Assembly: GCF_016905445.1 (NCBI RefSeq)
Contig: NZ_JAFEXF010000006.1
Coordinates: 62,001-126,000 of the forward strand
Length of the DNA stretch: 64,000 nt
Direction of reading: 5' to 3'
Origin: Streptomyces sp. G44
GTDB taxonomy: Bacteria; Actinomycetota; Actinomycetes; Streptomycetales; Streptomycetaceae
Positions 34,808-43,734 of this stretch are shown piece by piece. The notes under the pieces were generated by a model, which ran no database searches, was not told the DNA's origin, and saw only the letters and a list, made by a program, of their open reading frames with translations. Each line of letters begins with the position of its first letter. Position 1 is the first letter of the stretch. The translations under genes and the position numbers were made by a program.

Positions 34808-35130
34808 CTCCCGCCCTCCTTGAGCTTGTCGATACGCGATGACAGGTACTGCCACTTCGTCCAGAACTTCGCGAGTTCCTCGCGTCCCGCGTCGTTGAGC
34901 GCGTAGAACTTGCGGGGCGGACCGACCCCGGACGGCCGCTTCGTCACCTGGACGAGCTTGTTCCTCTCCAGCCGCAGCAGGATGGTGTAGACCGTCCCTT
35001 CGACGACGTCGGTGAAGCCGAGCTCGTTCAGCTGCCGGGTGATGGCATACCCGTAGGTCTCCTCGCTGTCGATGATTTCGAGCACGCACCCTTCGAGCGT
35101 GCCCTTCAGCATCTCCGTCAGGTCGTCCAT
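34804..35130 (-). CDS. PadR family transcriptional regulator
   Basis: 108 residues of the short PadR type. Winged helix: EMLKGTLEGCVLEII, YGYAITRQLNE (recognition region), VVEGTVYTILLRLERNKLVQ, then the wing VGPPRKFYALNDAGREELAKF and a C-terminal dimer helix. It heads an operon with two DUF1048 genes, and PadR proteins usually repress their own operon. An AT-richer upstream region with imperfect inverted repeats (35145-35200) fits an operator. Confidence 0.9.
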   Translation of the reverse strand: MDDLTEMLKGTLEGCVLEIIDSEETYGYAITRQLNELGFTDVVEGTVYTILLRLERNKLVQVTKRPSGVGPPRKFYALNDAGREELAKFWTKWQYLSSRIDKLKEGGR

Positions 35131-35291
35131 CGTGAGCCTTCCTCGCCTTACCGGTATTACGTGTTAACGAGTACCACTATACGGTATCACTCAGTACCGG
35201 GTGATTGCGGGTGCCCGCACCCGCGCCGTAACACCCTGTGCCCCCGATTCGTTGGGCCCGAGAAGCTGGTCATGACCGGAAGGACATCCGT
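35131..35291. promoter_or_regulatory. divergent promoter region with probable PadR operator
   Basis: Between padR (minus) and the helical-repeat gene (plus). The stretch 35150-35200 is markedly AT-rich for this genome and contains two imperfect inverted repeats, GGTATT(N11)AGTACC and CGGTAT(N6)GTACCG. A repressor site controlling the padR operon is likely. Confidence 0.5.
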
Positions 35292-36269
35292 ATGGGCACA
35301 GATGAGGGGCCCGCGGCGGGCGCGCCCGGCGTCGTCGGCGGACCGGCGCCCGGTGTGACAGAGGCCTTCGCCGCGATGTGCGCGATGCCGACGGGGCCTT
35401 CCCGGGTCGTGGAGCGCGCCGCCGGAGGCGTGTGGCGGCTGCCGGGCGCCGCGCAGGCCGTCAGTGAGGCGCTCGCCTCGCAGGATGCGGCCGTGCGTGA
35501 GCGGGGCTGGCTCCTGGTGTACGCACGTGTGGTGCAGGAGATGGAGAGCGACCGGGACTGGACCCAGGAAGCGGCGCAGTGGCTGGACCGCGGCCGTGCC
35601 GACTGGTCCGAATCGGCCCGACTCTGCGCGGATGTGGCGTGGCGCGCCCGCGCGGCGCACCGCAGCGCACTGGTGTTCCTCTCCTCCGACCAAGTGGCGG
35701 CCACGGCCGTGGACACGGCCCGGGGGCGCGCGCTATGGCACTTGTTCCTCACCACGCTGCGCTACGACTTCCGTTGCTCGGCCATCAGCCGGTTCTTCGC
35801 GCGCGTCCCGGCGTCTGTCGCTCCGGCCGTGGATCCGTACATCGCCGCCCTGCGCGCTTTCGCTCTGCTGGGGCGTTCCGACAAGGCCGGGCTGCCTCTG
35901 ATGGAAGAGGTGCTGCGGCGGGCCGGTGACGACGGCAAGGTGCTGCACACGCTCTTGCACGGCCTGTGGCTCGGTGAGCGGCTGGACGATCAGGCGCGGC
36001 TGATGCTCGACCTGCTCGCCGCCCCCGTGTTCGCCGACGGCACCGATCCCGAGGCGGCGTTCCGCAAGGCCGGCGCCCTGCGGATGGCGGGAGACCACGC
36101 GGGTGCGCTGGAGGCGATCGAGGCGGCCATCGACCACCTGGAGCCGACGGAGGTGGTGGTGCACGCGGACTGTGTGCGCGAGCGGGCGCTGATCCTGGCC
36201 GACCGCGATCTCCGGGCCGTGGTCGACGGTGCGCGCGATCTGCTTGTCCGCGCGGGGCTCCAGCCGTGA
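35292..36269 (+). CDS. helical-repeat (TPR-like) protein of unknown function
   Basis: 325 residues from ATG 35292, with GGAAGGAC upstream. Almost all alpha-helical and Ala/Leu/Arg-rich. The end has a TPR-like pair (AFRKAGALRMAGDHAGALEAIEAAIDHL). No catalytic motif, signal peptide or membrane helix. Probably a protein-interaction scaffold. It ends 27 bases before a strong shared terminator. Confidence 0.6.
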   Translation: MGTDEGPAAGAPGVVGGPAPGVTEAFAAMCAMPTGPSRVVERAAGGVWRLPGAAQAVSEALASQDAAVRERGWLLVYARVVQEMESDRDWTQEAAQWLDRGRADWSESARLCADVAWRARAAHRSALVFLSSDQVAATAVDTARGRALWHLFLTTLRYDFRCSAISRFFARVPASVAPAVDPYIAALRAFALLGRSDKAGLPLMEEVLRRAGDDGKVLHTLLHGLWLGERLDDQARLMLDLLAAPVFADGTDPEAAFRKAGALRMAGDHAGALEAIEAAIDHLEPTEVVVHADCVRERALILADRDLRAVVDGARDLLVRAGLQP

Positions 36270-36295
36270 GGAAGCGCTGAGGAGGCCAGACGCCA

Positions 36296-36337
36296 CTGAG
36301 CCCCTGGTACCGCCGGCGGGCGGTACCAGGGGCTCAG
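36296..36337. terminator. strong bidirectional terminator hairpin
   Basis: A perfect 19-bp stem, CTGAGCCCCTGGTACCGCC (36296-36314) against its complement (36319-36337), with a GGCG loop. It lies between two convergent genes ending at 36269 and 36354. Confidence 0.9.
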
Positions 36338-36353
36338 TCGTGACGGTGACCGT

Positions 36354-36815
36354 TCAGAGGACTCCGCGCGTGGCGCGGGTCAGGGGGCCCTGGCCGCGCT
36401 TCACGTTGGCGCCTCCCAGTGCGTAGGCACCGGCCAGCATGGCGACGGCGCCGCTGCCGACGCCCACCGCGATCGCCTTGCGGTTCTTGAGCACCGTCCA
36501 CGTCGTCGTCGCCGCTTGCAGCGTCTTCCCCGGTACGGCGGACAGCAGTTCGCCTCCCGCCTTCGCCTTCTCACCGAGCGTGGCGGTCAGCGCCGCCGCG
36601 CCTTGTCCGGCCTCGGTGGCCGATGACTTGACGCCACGGGCCGCGGAGCCGGTCTTGGCGGCGGCTCCGGAGGTGGCCTTGGAAGCGGAACGGGCCGCGC
36701 TTCCCGTGGCCTTGGCCGTCGTGGCCTTGGCGCTCTCCGCCTTGGACCGGTCGGCCTTGCCTTCCGTCGTGGCGTCACCTACAGGGCTGGTTCCGTTCTT
36801 CGCCGATTCACTCAT
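36354..36815 (-). CDS. Ala/Lys/Ser/Thr-rich protein with one membrane helix
   Basis: 153 residues from ATG 36815, preceded by GGAGGGT. The first 100 residues are low-complexity Ala/Lys/Ser/Thr (KATTAKATGSAARSASKAT), histone H1-like, followed by a hydrophobic segment (AIAVGVGSGAVAMLAGAYAL) and a short basic end. Function unknown; the basic tail and membrane segment could tether DNA or acidic polymers. Confidence 0.65.
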   Translation of the reverse strand: MSESAKNGTSPVGDATTEGKADRSKAESAKATTAKATGSAARSASKATSGAAAKTGSAARGVKSSATEAGQGAAALTATLGEKAKAGGELLSAVPGKTLQAATTTWTVLKNRKAIAVGVGSGAVAMLAGAYALGGANVKRGQGPLTRATRGVL

Positions 36816-36948
36816 ACCCTCCGTCTGACCCCGTCTCGTTGTTCGAAACAAGCATGTGTTCGCTTGGCGCCCATCGGCCCCATGCGGCCGACCGGCCCCA
36901 TGTGTCCGGGGCTTCGCGCACCAGCGGTCGGGCAGCCGGCCCGGGCCG

Positions 36949-38232
36949 TCACGTGATCACGGGCGGGAAGCCCGCAGGTGCCGCCACCGGGCTGACCGCC
37001 TGGGTCACCCGGTCCATCTGTACGTAGCTGGCGGTGTATTCGACACCTTCGGGTACGAGGTACTCCAGTTCGGCCGGGTTGTTCGACATCTGACCGTAGG
37101 TGCGGACGGTGAAGGTCACGCCGTACCAGAAGGGCGCTCCCGCGTTGTTCTGCGCGTGGCGTGTGCAGGCGAGCAGCATCGCTTTCAGAGGCTCCTCGAA
37201 TCTGCGGTTGAAGTTCTGGTTCGTGCTGTTCGTCATGGGCGTCAGGTTGATCGAGACCCCGTGGCCGCCCAAGTTGTCGTTCCACAGGTGGCCTTTGATC
37301 CAGCCGTCGCCGTCCCGCTGGTTGAGCTCGTTGACGAGCGTGCATTCGGCGGCCCCCGGACGAGAACCCCCGTAGGTGTTCCCGGGCGCGTTGACACTCG
37401 GCCCCAAGGTGACCGCGACACTGGATCCGCCTGTGCGAGCCAGCGGCCCTCCGTACGGGTTCACGGGGCCGAAAGCAGGAGTGCCCCACACCGGCGGGTG
37501 CCTGTCCCAGGCGAGGAGCGGCAGGTTCCCGGTGGCACCCCGGGTGGCGACGCGCTGCACCCGGACCTCCGCGCCAGCAGGTGCTCCGGTGGACCGGTCC
37601 TCGCCCACCGGCGACTTCCGCTGTACGGGCCCGCTCATCGCACGGGTGGCGTTGGCCTCGGCCTCACGCTCGAACCGGTCACCCGGATCGGAGACGCGAA
37701 GTCCCGCGCCGTTGTCAGTGCCGGCCACGGGCCCCTGACGTTGCTGGATGACGTGGGTGAGTTCGTGGGCGAGGGTGTGCTTGTCGCCGCCGCCGTCGCC
37801 GATGACGACGTGGTTGCCGGAGGTGTAGGCGCGGGCGCCGACCTCGGCGGCCGACGCTTTCGCGGCACTGCCGGTGTGCAGCCGGACGTCGGAGAAGTCC
37901 GCGCCGAGGCGGGCTTCCATGTCGGCGCGGGTGGACTCGTCGAGAGGCCGGCCGCCACCGCGGAGGACATCGTGGACGGCGGACCTCTGTACCTCCGGTA
38001 CCGCCTGCTGGTGTCCGCAGCCCGCGCCGTGCTGGTGTTGTTCCTGCGCCCCGAGGTGGCCGGCCTGACGGAGCATCTGGACGACCGCGGCGTTCCCGGC
38101 CGTGCCCTGTAGTGCCATGAGCGCCTGGGGAGAGGCGTCCCCGGCGGCCACGCCTTCTGGCGCCTGGGTGCGGGCCGGTGCCCGGCGGGACTTCTTCTCG
38201 TCGGCGGGGCTGGGGTTTTCGCGGGTGCGCAT
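36949..38232 (-). CDS. DUF4157-domain protein with C-terminal nuclease-like toxin domain
   Basis: 427 residues from ATG 38232, with GGAAGG upstream. After a disordered start, a DUF4157 domain runs from about 90 to 170: DESTRADMEARLGADFSDVRLHTG and the zinc-peptidase motif HTLAHELTHVIQQ (about 152-164). A linker with VQRK/VQRV elements leads to a C-terminal domain with GWIKGHLWNDNLGGHG and NLTPMTNSTNQNF (about 310-345), which resembles the His-containing core of DNA/RNA non-specific nuclease-type toxins. DUF4157 proteins are often cargo of contractile injection systems or polymorphic toxins; no such machinery or immunity gene is next to it here. Target and delivery are open. Confidence 0.72.
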   Translation of the reverse strand: MRTRENPSPADEKKSRRAPARTQAPEGVAAGDASPQALMALQGTAGNAAVVQMLRQAGHLGAQEQHQHGAGCGHQQAVPEVQRSAVHDVLRGGGRPLDESTRADMEARLGADFSDVRLHTGSAAKASAAEVGARAYTSGNHVVIGDGGGDKHTLAHELTHVIQQRQGPVAGTDNGAGLRVSDPGDRFEREAEANATRAMSGPVQRKSPVGEDRSTGAPAGAEVRVQRVATRGATGNLPLLAWDRHPPVWGTPAFGPVNPYGGPLARTGGSSVAVTLGPSVNAPGNTYGGSRPGAAECTLVNELNQRDGDGWIKGHLWNDNLGGHGVSINLTPMTNSTNQNFNRRFEEPLKAMLLACTRHAQNNAGAPFWYGVTFTVRTYGQMSNNPAELEYLVPEGVEYTASYVQMDRVTQAVSPVAAPAGFPPVIT

Positions 38233-38442
38233 GGGGCCTTCCGGGGAGACGGACTCGGGGTCCTCCCTGGATACGTGACGCGGGCCCCTCCCTGCCAGGT
38301 ACTGATGGGCAGTGTTCGGTGTCTGAACAGGCAACGTGAGCGCCGCTCGCCCACCGCTTTCCCTGCTCGCCCCGCTCATGGCCGGCGGCCCGGGGCCGTC
38401 GTCCGGCGGGTGTGGCACCGGTCGCCCCGGGCAGCGGGAGGT

Positions 38443-39702
38443 TCAGGTCTCCACGGCCGGCCGGCGCTCCGTGCCGCTCTCCCCGCGCAGCCGGCGACGC
38501 AGTGCCGCGAGCCGCGGGTGGCGCTCGCTGAGCTCCGCCGAACGGCGGTCCAGCTCCTGCATCAGGCGCTCGGTGCGCTTGTCGAGGTCCAGCTCGTCGA
38601 GGATCCGGTCGACCTCGGCGAGCAGCGCGCCGTGCAACTGCCACTGCCTGGGGTGCTCCTGCACGTCCTCCAGCAGCATGTCGGCGACCCGGTCGCGGGT
38701 GGCCCGGCTCGCGGCCAGGGCGGCGGTCAGGCGCTCCTCGGCCTGCTCCGCGCTGGCGGCCACCTGAGTGGTGACCAGCCGGGCGAAGCTCTCGATGGCC
38801 TCGGCCAGCTGCTCGAACAGTTCCTGGAGGCCCGCCGACACGTCCGGCGGGAACAGTGACTCCTCCGTACGGAACTTCGCCAGGTCGGTCAGGCTCCGGG
38901 TCAGCACCCGCAGTACCACCGCGCAGATCTCCAGGGTGTCGAGGCCCGTGCGGAGCACCACCCGGAACAGCATCCCCTCCCGTACGCGCGGGTTCATCCT
39001 CAGGCTCTCCTCCGCCTGCCGCAGCGAGGCGTCGACCTCCACAATGTCGTGGTCCAGCCGCCGTGCCTCATGCAGCCGGGCGGCGGCGTGCGGGAAGGGG
39101 AGGTGCCCCTCGGCGATCTCCGCGCCCATGGAGCGGAACATGCGGCCCATCCCGCGCGCCAGCCCGTCGATGGACGTCCCCGCCGACTGCGTCCACACCG
39201 GGGGTGCGAACAGCAGGTTGAACAGCAGGCCCACCCCGGCGCCGATCAGTGTCTCCAGCACCCGGTGCCAGGCCGCCGACGTGGCCTGGGAGACGCCCAG
39301 GACCAGCATCGCGCTGATCGCCACCTCGGGCACGAACTCGTTCACCCGCACGAAGCGGCCGATGATCAGCGAGGTGAAGATCGTCAGGCCAAGGCTCCAC
39401 CAGGTCAGCCCGACCAGGGCGGTGAACCCGATGGCGATGAGCACGCCCACCACGACCGAGTTGACGCGCCGGATGCCGGTGGTGAGTGTCGCGTAGAGGG
39501 TGACCTGCACGACCAGGAGGGCGGTCAGCGGTGCCGTCAGGGGCGCGGGCTGTGCGGGCAGGACCATCAGGGCGACGACGAAGGAGATGACGGCGGCGGC
39601 CGTGGAACGCAGCGTCTGTACGGCGACGGGTTCGGTGGTCCGCCGCACCAGTTTGATCACGGGTGCTGATACGTCGGGCATCCCATTCACGTGCCCGATC
39701 AT
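38443..39702 (-). CDS. aromatic acid exporter-like (FUSC/ArAE) membrane protein
   Basis: 419 residues from ATG 39702 (ATG 39684 also possible). Five or six membrane helices fill the first 190 residues (AVISFVVALMVLPAQPAPLTAPLTALLVVQ, RRVNSVVVGVLIAIGF and others), the pattern of aromatic-acid exporter/FUSC proteins. A long coiled, charged cytoplasmic C-terminal domain of about 240 residues follows. Transport of aromatic acids or other organic anions is inferred from the family only. It has no partner membrane-fusion gene. Confidence 0.82.
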   Translation of the reverse strand: MIGHVNGMPDVSAPVIKLVRRTTEPVAVQTLRSTAAAVISFVVALMVLPAQPAPLTAPLTALLVVQVTLYATLTTGIRRVNSVVVGVLIAIGFTALVGLTWWSLGLTIFTSLIIGRFVRVNEFVPEVAISAMLVLGVSQATSAAWHRVLETLIGAGVGLLFNLLFAPPVWTQSAGTSIDGLARGMGRMFRSMGAEIAEGHLPFPHAAARLHEARRLDHDIVEVDASLRQAEESLRMNPRVREGMLFRVVLRTGLDTLEICAVVLRVLTRSLTDLAKFRTEESLFPPDVSAGLQELFEQLAEAIESFARLVTTQVAASAEQAEERLTAALAASRATRDRVADMLLEDVQEHPRQWQLHGALLAEVDRILDELDLDKRTERLMQELDRRSAELSERHPRLAALRRRLRGESGTERRPAVET

Positions 39703-39813
39703 GAGCCACTCAGCACACTTCAGCACCAGGAACCCCCCGGACGCCGTTGCGCACCGCCCGTCACGCGGTACCACCGAGGTACTGACCGCCGGCCGCCGGG
39801 TCGCGGACGCGAG

Positions 39814-39847
39814 AGCGCCGCCGGGAGGTGTTCCTCCCGGCGGCGCT
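39814..39847. terminator. terminator hairpin
   Basis: A perfect 15-bp stem AGCGCCGCCGGGAGG / CCTCCCGGCGGCGCT with a TGTT loop, 30 bases downstream of the L,D-transpeptidase stop on the minus strand. Confidence 0.85.
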
Positions 39848-39876
39848 GCGAGCCGCTCCCGGCGGTCGCCGTTGGA

Positions 39877-40572
39877 TCAGGTGCCCGGTTTGCGGCCGTA
39901 GACGAAGACGTCGTCGCCCTTGCGCAGCAGGTCCCAGTACTTCACGGCGTCTTTCTTCGTCATGTTGACGCAGCCGTGCGAGCCCGGCGGGGACCAGACG
40001 CTGATGCCGACCGAGTGGAAGGCCTGGCCGCCGTCGAAGAACTGGCTGTACGGCATCGGCACGTGGTAGATGCTCGACACGTGGTCGATGTCCCGCCAGT
40101 AGACCTTCTTCAGCCCCGTGCGGGTCTCGTGGCCGTCGCGGCCGGTGCGTACCGGGACCGGGCCGTACTTGAGGTTCTTGCCGTCCTGGATCCAGCTGAG
40201 CTGGAGCGTCAGGTCGACGCAGGCGATGCGCCCCTTGTCGGTCGGGCACTTCCCCGCCTTGTCGGGGTTGTCGCCCACCGCCTTCTGCTTGGTCATGAGA
40301 TCCATGACGCCCCAGGTGATGCTGCCCGCGTACCCGGCGTTCGGAGTGATCTTGTGCTTGGTCTGGAAGGCCTTGATGGCCTTGCAGTCGGCCGCCGACT
40401 GCTTGCCGTCCACCGGGCGGCCCAGGAACCTCTCGACCTGCTTCTGGTACGGCCCGGTCTGCGTCGAGCACGACGCGGCCTGCGCGCTGCCGGCGCCGAG
40501 CGCCACCGTGAGCGGGGCCACCAGTGCGGTGATCCCCAGGGCCACGGCTCCTCGTTTGCGTATGTCCCCCAC
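39877..40572 (-). CDS. L,D-transpeptidase with N-terminal peptidoglycan-binding region
   Basis: 231 residues from GTG 40572, chosen because GAGGGG lies nine bases upstream; ATG 40596 is an alternative. A Sec signal peptide ends near GSAQA-ASC. Residues about 30-90 look like a peptidoglycan-binding domain (FQTKHKITPNAGYAGSITWGVM). The YkuD domain carries the active site GSHGCVNM with catalytic Cys and the upstream His of the PMPYSQFFDGGQAFHSVGI segment. It forms 3-3 cross-links in peptidoglycan or attaches proteins, acting outside the membrane. Confidence 0.9.
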   Translation of the reverse strand: MGDIRKRGAVALGITALVAPLTVALGAGSAQAASCSTQTGPYQKQVERFLGRPVDGKQSAADCKAIKAFQTKHKITPNAGYAGSITWGVMDLMTKQKAVGDNPDKAGKCPTDKGRIACVDLTLQLSWIQDGKNLKYGPVPVRTGRDGHETRTGLKKVYWRDIDHVSSIYHVPMPYSQFFDGGQAFHSVGISVWSPPGSHGCVNMTKKDAVKYWDLLRKGDDVFVYGRKPGT

Positions 40573-40702
40573 TGCTGCCTGCCCCTCGCTCGTCATTCGT
40601 CCGTGGGTCGGACCCACCTGTTAGACACCGGGTACCCAGGGTTCGTTGCAGGACAAATTGAGACAGGCGTGTAACAAGAGGATGATCTTGCCGCGGCAGC
40701 GG

Positions 40703-41209
40703 TCAGGCCGGGTGCCCCGCGGTGATGTCGCTCGCGTCGTGCAGCGTGAGCGCGGTCCGGTCGTCGCCCTGGCCGTCCACGGTCGCGTGCGTGTGGGGGG
40801 CGATCGGGTCGAGGACGAAGGCGACGTGGTCGCCCCCGTCGTACCGGTCGTGAATGCGCCCGGTGAACCACGCGAGGGCGTCGGCCAGGACGAGGGCTCC
40901 CCCTGGTCCTTCGTGCCACGCCAGGCCGTCGAATTTGTCGGTCTCGGCGCTGCAACGGGATCCGAACCGTGCGGCGAGGTCGTGCCGGTTCCGCGGCAGC
41001 AGGTGGACCGCGAGGGTGTCCGCCGCCAGAGCCACGCGGTAGGTGTGGTTGGCCTTGGAGAGCCACACGGCGAAGCGCACGGGCTGAAGCGAGCACTGGC
41101 TCGCGAAGCCGACCAGGCAGCCGGCCCGCTGTCCGTCCGCCGTCGCCGTGACCACGTACACGGAGGGATCCGCGAGTGCGGTGAAGGCCGCGATGTCTTC
41201 CTCGTCCAT
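40703..41209 (-). CDS. flavin reductase-like FMN-binding protein
   Basis: 168 residues of the flavin reductase/HpaC-like split-barrel family. VYVVTATADGQRAGCLVGFASQCSLQPVRFAVWLSK is the FMN-binding core, and CSAETDKFDGL and HVAFVLDP follow. It would reduce flavin with NAD(P)H for a monooxygenase or act as a small FMN protein. No partner oxygenase is adjacent. Confidence 0.85.
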   Translation of the reverse strand: MDEEDIAAFTALADPSVYVVTATADGQRAGCLVGFASQCSLQPVRFAVWLSKANHTYRVALAADTLAVHLLPRNRHDLAARFGSRCSAETDKFDGLAWHEGPGGALVLADALAWFTGRIHDRYDGGDHVAFVLDPIAPHTHATVDGQGDDRTALTLHDASDITAGHPA

Positions 41210-41664
41210 GTCCGCCTGCCAAAGGGTCGTTTCGGGCCGGCCCGCCGCCGGCCCGCATCACCCCACCTGCGCTCTCGGCGTCCGCCCGCCGAGCGGCGCC
41301 GACACATGTGTCGCCTGCCCGGGCAGGAGTGGTGGTGACGGACGTATGCCCCGGGTGGGCGGGGTGATGCGTGTCGAGCCGACAAGGCCCGCGCCCCCCC
41401 GGCGGGACGAGTCGTAGGTGAGCAGCCGGTCGGTGTCGACGGTCGCGCATTGGTGGGCCGGCCCTCTTCCCGGGGCAGGACGCGGTCCCGGGTGAGCCGA
41501 CCGGAGCTGCCGGCGCAGCCGGGTGGCGGCGCCGTCCACGTACCGGTCACCACGCCGTCCGCCGCTGTTCATCAGCCGCCGGGCAACGCCCTTCCCCGGC
41601 CTCCTGTCTCACTGGGCGACCGGAAGCACCACCGCACACGTACACCCTGAAGGGTCACTTCCGC
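41210..41664. other. intergenic region, divergent
   Basis: 455 bases between divergent genes. No open frame with good codon bias and no hairpin of note. Promoters of the flavin reductase and RTX-like genes must lie here. Confidence 0.3.
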
Positions 41665-42525
41665 ATGCGTATTCACCAGACCATCGCAGCCACCGCCACC
41701 CTTGCCCTGGCTCTCGGCACGGCCTGCTTAACGGGGGCGGCGTCGGCCTCCCAGGCCGCTCCGTCCGCCGCTCGGGCCACGGCCTCCGTCGTCGTCGCGG
41801 ACGGCGAGCTCTGGTACAAGGCGGCGCCCGGCCAGCAGAACAAGGTGACGGTCGACGAAGAGATCGACCACCGCGGTGAGCACGACTCCTACTACGTCCT
41901 CACCTTCCACGACCAGTACGACATCGCCGTCTCCGCCGAGGCCGCGGAGTGGGACGAGTGCGTCCACCCGCAGGAGGGCGATCGGACCGCCGTGCGGTGC
42001 GCGGTGAAGATCCCGGAGAACTCGGACGACTCCGACAGCTACGACATCGACCTCGGCGACAAGGACGACACCGCGACCCTCGCGCCGGACAGCCAGGCCT
42101 GGGCCGGGATCTACGGCGGCGAGGGCAACGACGTCATCAAGGCGTCGGCGTCCGCGCTCCTGTACGGCGGTGGCGGCGACGACCGCCTCGAAGGCGGCGG
42201 CGGCCCGTTCGGCTTCGGGCCGTGGGGCGACGCGGGGAACGACACCCTCACCCGGTGCAGCCAGGACTGCTTCGGCGGCCCCGGCGACGACTCCCTGACC
42301 GGCACCGGCGAGGACAACACCCTGCACGGCGAGGACGGCAACGACGTCCTGCACGGCAAGGACGGTGCCGACACCCTCTACGGCGGCAAGGGCAACGACA
42401 AGCTGTACGGCGAGGCGGGCGACGACACGCTGTGGGGCAACAGCGGTGACGACGTCCTCTGGGGCGGCACCGGCACCGACAAGCTCTCCGGCGGCCCGGG
42501 CCGCAACGAACTCCACCAGGACTGA
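41665..42525 (+). CDS. secreted RTX-like calcium-binding repeat protein, TTA-containing
   Basis: 286 residues. A Sec signal peptide (about 1-32) precedes a 120-residue beta-rich domain, then glycine/aspartate nonapeptide repeats of the hemolysin type (YGGEGNDVI, HGEDGNDVL, YGGKGNDKL, YGEAGDDTL, WGNSGDDVL), which bind Ca2+ in a parallel beta-roll. Codon 22 (41728-41730) is TTA, within the signal peptide. In Streptomyces TTA is read by the developmentally regulated bldA tRNA, so expression is probably tied to morphological development. No type I secretion genes are nearby, and the Sec signal explains export. Confidence 0.85.
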   Translation: MRIHQTIAATATLALALGTACLTGAASASQAAPSAARATASVVVADGELWYKAAPGQQNKVTVDEEIDHRGEHDSYYVLTFHDQYDIAVSAEAAEWDECVHPQEGDRTAVRCAVKIPENSDDSDSYDIDLGDKDDTATLAPDSQAWAGIYGGEGNDVIKASASALLYGGGGDDRLEGGGGPFGFGPWGDAGNDTLTRCSQDCFGGPGDDSLTGTGEDNTLHGEDGNDVLHGKDGADTLYGGKGNDKLYGEAGDDTLWGNSGDDVLWGGTGTDKLSGGPGRNELHQD

Positions 42526-42640
42526 ACAGTCCCGGTACCGGAGTCACCGCCACGTCCGGACAGGCGTGCCGCCCCCGGCCCGAACCCCCGGGCCGGGGGG
42601 TGGCCCGCACGTTCCGCACACACCCGGAGGCCCCGGGGGG

Positions 42641-43687
42641 TCAGGCCGAGCCCGTGAACACCTCCGGGTTCGCGCAGTGGGCGAGCGGCTCGCCGCGCAG
42701 GAACCGGCCGACCTCGCCCGCCACGATCCGGGCCGCCTTGTGCGCGACCTCCTGGCTTGCGCCCGCGATGTGCGGCGTCATGACGATGCCGGGGGTGCGC
42801 AGGAGACGCGAGCCGGCGGGAACGGGCTCTTGGGGGTAGACGTCGAAGGCGGCGCCGGAGAGCTGCCCGGAGTCCAGGGCGTCACACACGGCGTCGTAGT
42901 CGAGAAGGGCGCCGCGGGCGCAGTTGACGAGAACGGACCCGCGCGGCATCCGTGCGATCTGCGGCGCGCCGATCATGCCCGTGGTCTCCTCGGTCACGCG
43001 CGCGTGGAGGGAGACGACGCGGGAGCGGGTGAGCAGCTCGTCGAGGGAGACCTGCCGGGCGACGCCGGCGAGCGATTCCCGGGCCACGTAGGGGTCGTGG
43101 ACCAGGACGTGGGCGCCCATCGCCGCCAGGACGTTGGCGACGCGGCTGCCGATGGCGCCGTAGCCGATGAGGCCGACGGTGGCGCCGTCGATCTCGATGC
43201 CGCAGTTGTCGTAGTCGTAGTAGTCGCCGCGCCATACGCCCCGTCGCAGGTCGGTGTGGGTATCGCCGACGCCGCGCGCGGCGGCCAGGAGCAGGGTGAG
43301 GGTGTGTTCGGCGGTGGCGACGGCGTTGCGGCCCGGGGCGTAGCACACGGCCACGCCGTGCCGTGTGGCCGCCTCCAGGTTGGCGTTGACCGGGCCGCCC
43401 CGGCTGACGCACATCAGTTTCAGGTCGGGGCACTCGGCGAGGACGCGTTCGGTGAGCGGCGCCATCTGCGTGACGCAGACCTCGGCTCCCTGGAGGGCTT
43501 GAATCAGTTCGTCCTCGGTGCCGGACGCCTCGTGGACCTCGCCGACGGGGCCGAAGGGTGTGTGCGGCCAGGGCAGTGCCAGCTCCCGCACGGAGACGTG
43601 CGTGGTGCCGGCGGCCCTGCGGACTTCGTCGGCGAGCAGGCGCGGGAGGACGAAGTGGTCGCCCGCTGCGAGGACGGTGGTGCTCAT
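42641..43687 (-). CDS. D-isomer-specific 2-hydroxyacid dehydrogenase
   Basis: 348 residues of the phosphoglycerate dehydrogenase-like family. NAD-binding GLIGYGAIGSRVA (about 175-187); catalytic Arg in LVNCARGALLDYDA, Glu in the following region, and catalytic His in TPHIAGASQE. It interconverts a 2-keto and a 2-hydroxy acid, or oxidises a phosphorylated hydroxy acid. Last gene of the five-gene polyol/sugar operon, 47 bases after the phosphatase gene. Confidence 0.87.
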   Translation of the reverse strand: MSTTVLAAGDHFVLPRLLADEVRRAAGTTHVSVRELALPWPHTPFGPVGEVHEASGTEDELIQALQGAEVCVTQMAPLTERVLAECPDLKLMCVSRGGPVNANLEAATRHGVAVCYAPGRNAVATAEHTLTLLLAAARGVGDTHTDLRRGVWRGDYYDYDNCGIEIDGATVGLIGYGAIGSRVANVLAAMGAHVLVHDPYVARESLAGVARQVSLDELLTRSRVVSLHARVTEETTGMIGAPQIARMPRGSVLVNCARGALLDYDAVCDALDSGQLSGAAFDVYPQEPVPAGSRLLRTPGIVMTPHIAGASQEVAHKAARIVAGEVGRFLRGEPLAHCANPEVFTGSA

Positions 43688-43734
43688 GAGGGACTTCTTT
43701 CCTGAGGTCTTCCGTGGCGAGGGTCTACGGGGAG

